A DNA stretch of 64,000 nucleotides, taken from assembly GCA_965230005.1 (NCBI GenBank), contig OZ245934.1:4154001-4218000 (forward strand), in the 5' to 3' direction. Shown here piece by piece: positions 62,786 through 64,000 of the stretch. Below the pieces are notes generated by a model that was not told where the DNA came from, searched no databases, and worked only from the letters and a program-made list of their open reading frames with translations. The DNA is from SZUA-309 sp965230005 (GTDB lineage: Bacteria; Pseudomonadota; Gammaproteobacteria; Pseudomonadales; Azotimanducaceae). The position numbers and the translations under genes were made by a program. Numbering within the stretch: position 1 is the first letter of the stretch; every line of letters starts with the position of its first letter.

Positions 62786-64000
62786 TCAGACCAGCTTCAG
62801 CTTCGGCCGGGTCTCTTCGTTCTGCCAGTCTGCCAGCAGATGCAGAAACTCTTCGGTGGTTTTGGCCTGGGAAACGAGATAACCCTGCACGTAGTGGCAG
62901 TGCGCTTCCTCGAGGTGCTTCAGTTGCACCTCCGTTTCCACCCCTTCGGCCACCACTTCCTTGCCCAGGGTGCTGGCGATGCTGATCAGGTGCTGGGCGA
63001 GAATCCGGGCCTGTTCGGAGCTTTCGATCTCCGTGATGAAAGATCGGTCGATCTTCACCACGTCCAGCGGCAGCTCTCGGAGCATGTTCAGGGAAGAGAA
63101 GCCGGTGCCGAAGTCGTCGAGAGCGATCTTGATGCCGGCGGCCTGCAGGATCTGCAGTTCCTGCACGACCATGTCTTTGTCGTGGGCGAAGACGGATTCG
63201 GTGACTTCGATTTCGATTTTGTTGTGCGGCAGCATGCGTGAGTCGAGCATCGACAGGAGCGACATGGCGAAGCCTTCCGTCATGAGCTGCTTGGCGGAGG
63301 CGTTGATGGCGACGTTGTCGAGGCGCACGTCCACGGAATCGGCGGCGGCGATGAGATCGGCGGTTTTGTGAACCTGCACGGCCGTGAAATCGTGGATCAG
63401 ATTGGTTTCCTCGGCGATCGGCACGAACTGATCCGGCGGCACATCCCCGAGGAGGTCATCGGACCAGCGAATCAGCGCCTCGGCGCTCGTCACAGAGCGG
63501 TCCGCCAGCCTCAGCTTCGGCTGGAAGTGCAGCTGCAGCTCGCCGCGTGCCAGCGCGCCGCGCAGGCGGCTCTCCACGAGCACGCGGTGTTTGCTGGCTT
63601 CGTTCAAGGTGTCGTCGAAGAAGGCGAAGCGGGAGCGCCCGGCTTCCTTGGCCCGGTACATGGCCGAGTCCGCCTTCATGATCAGCTCGTCCACCTTCTG
63701 TCCGTCGTCCGGGAACAGGGCAACACCGATGGAGGCGCCGATCGTGTGTTCCATACGGTCGACGACCACTGGTTGGATGGCCGATGCGATGATGCGTTCG
63801 CAGAGGTGGGAAATCGATTTCTCATCGTCGCAGCCGGGGACGATGACTGCGAATTCGTCGCCGCCCATGCGGGCAATGGTGTCCACCTCGCGCAGACACC
63901 CTGTGAGCCGCTCGGCGATGATTACCAGCAGCCGGTCGCCGGCCTTGTGCCCTTCCGTATCGTTGACTTTCTTGAAACCGTCCAGGTCGATGAACAGCAC
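62786..64000 (-). CDS. GGDEF-EAL domain protein (cyclic-di-GMP turnover), 5' end cut
   Basis: 404 residues visible; the gene runs off the right edge, so the N-terminus (probably sensory) is missing. GGDEF domain: RMGGDEF at visible residues 44-50, with an RxxD inhibitory I-site (37-40) before it. EAL domain: SAEALIRW (E174-L176), then a downstream DDFGTGFSSL and EGVET. Both motifs look intact, so it may make and degrade cyclic di-GMP. The apparent start at 64000 is a GTG within the coding sequence, not the true start. Confidence 0.93.
   Translation of the reverse strand: MLFIDLDGFKKVNDTEGHKAGDRLLVIIAERLTGCLREVDTIARMGGDEFAVIVPGCDDEKSISHLCERIIASAIQPVVVDRMEHTIGASIGVALFPDDGQKVDELIMKADSAMYRAKEAGRSRFAFFDDTLNEASKHRVLVESRLRGALARGELQLHFQPKLRLADRSVTSAEALIRWSDDLLGDVPPDQFVPIAEETNLIHDFTAVQVHKTADLIAAADSVDVRLDNVAINASAKQLMTEGFAMSLLSMLDSRMLPHNKIEIEVTESVFAHDKDMVVQELQILQAAGIKIALDDFGTGFSSLNMLRELPLDVVKIDRSFITEIESSEQARILAQHLISIASTLGKEVVAEGVETEVQLKHLEEAHCHYVQGYLVSQAKTTEEFLHLLADWQNEETRPKLKLV

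Overview
The window is a GC-rich, densely coded 64 kb stretch of bacterial chromosome. Genes are mostly 0-150 bp apart, often with ATGA/GTGA overlaps and frequent GTG/TTG starts. No rRNA, tRNA, insertion sequence, integrase, phage gene or CRISPR array is visible. The content (TRAP transporter, three-gene proton-translocating transhydrogenase, form-II CO-dehydrogenase-like cluster, acyl-CoA dehydrogenase, CaiB/BaiF CoA-transferase, sulfatase, luciferase-like oxidoreductase, DUF2339/DUF3999 pair) fits an aerobic heterotrophic proteobacterium, most likely a gammaproteobacterium. That placement is inferred from gene content and was not tested by phylogeny.

Layout. 0-4.3 kb: purN-like and MaoC-like genes, a tandem pair of ArsA/Get3-type ATPases and a double GST_N-domain protein. 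4.4-7.5 kb: a DctPQM TRAP transporter, divergent from pntAA-pntAB-pntB (7.7-10.5 kb). 10.5-13.1 kb: two SnoaL/NTF2-like proteins, an APH-type kinase and an unrecognised secreted protein. 13.5-17.6 kb: DUF2339 and DUF3999 envelope proteins. 17.6-22 kb: small housekeeping or detoxification enzymes (two GNATs, methyltransferase, HAD, GFA, PNPOx-like, PhzF). 22-27.4 kb: a sulfatase and an apparent operon DUF2141 - carotenoid oxygenase - LytS-type kinase - LytTR regulator. 27.6-30.7 kb: membrane-anchored FMN glutamate-synthase-like protein, Bax-like glucosaminidase and a MarR regulator.

30.9-37.8 kb: coxG-coxS-coxL-coxM (form II, AYRGAGR motif) running directly into a secreted PI-PLC-like phospholipase and an exported M20 peptidase. 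37.8-46.8 kb: PQQ dehydrogenase, PLP-dependent dehydratase, exported alpha/beta hydrolase with a 21-bp tandem repeat, rhodanese, MFS carrier, Deg-type protease, zinc alcohol dehydrogenase and FolK. 46.8-52.9 kb: unknown secreted protein, a two-domain CaiB/BaiF CoA-transferase, LLM oxidoreductase, 2-hydroxyacid dehydrogenase and a YhhQ-type transporter.

52.9-56.8 kb is the most interesting part. A minus-strand run encodes a single-domain cereblon-type CULT protein (thalidomide-binding fold, with the three-tryptophan cage and four zinc cysteines at the expected spacing), a type II haloacid-dehalogenase-like protein, a pterin-synthase-fold protein lacking the usual catalytic Cys and His, an SDR and an exported cyclase-family hydrolase. 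A Tag-like DNA glycosylase is divergent from the CULT gene. 56.9-64 kb: acyl-CoA dehydrogenase, CPBP membrane protease, a non-coding gap with three hairpins, ferredoxin-type reductase, FMN alpha-hydroxyacid dehydrogenase, Gfo/Idh/MocA oxidoreductase and a GGDEF-EAL protein cut by the window edge.
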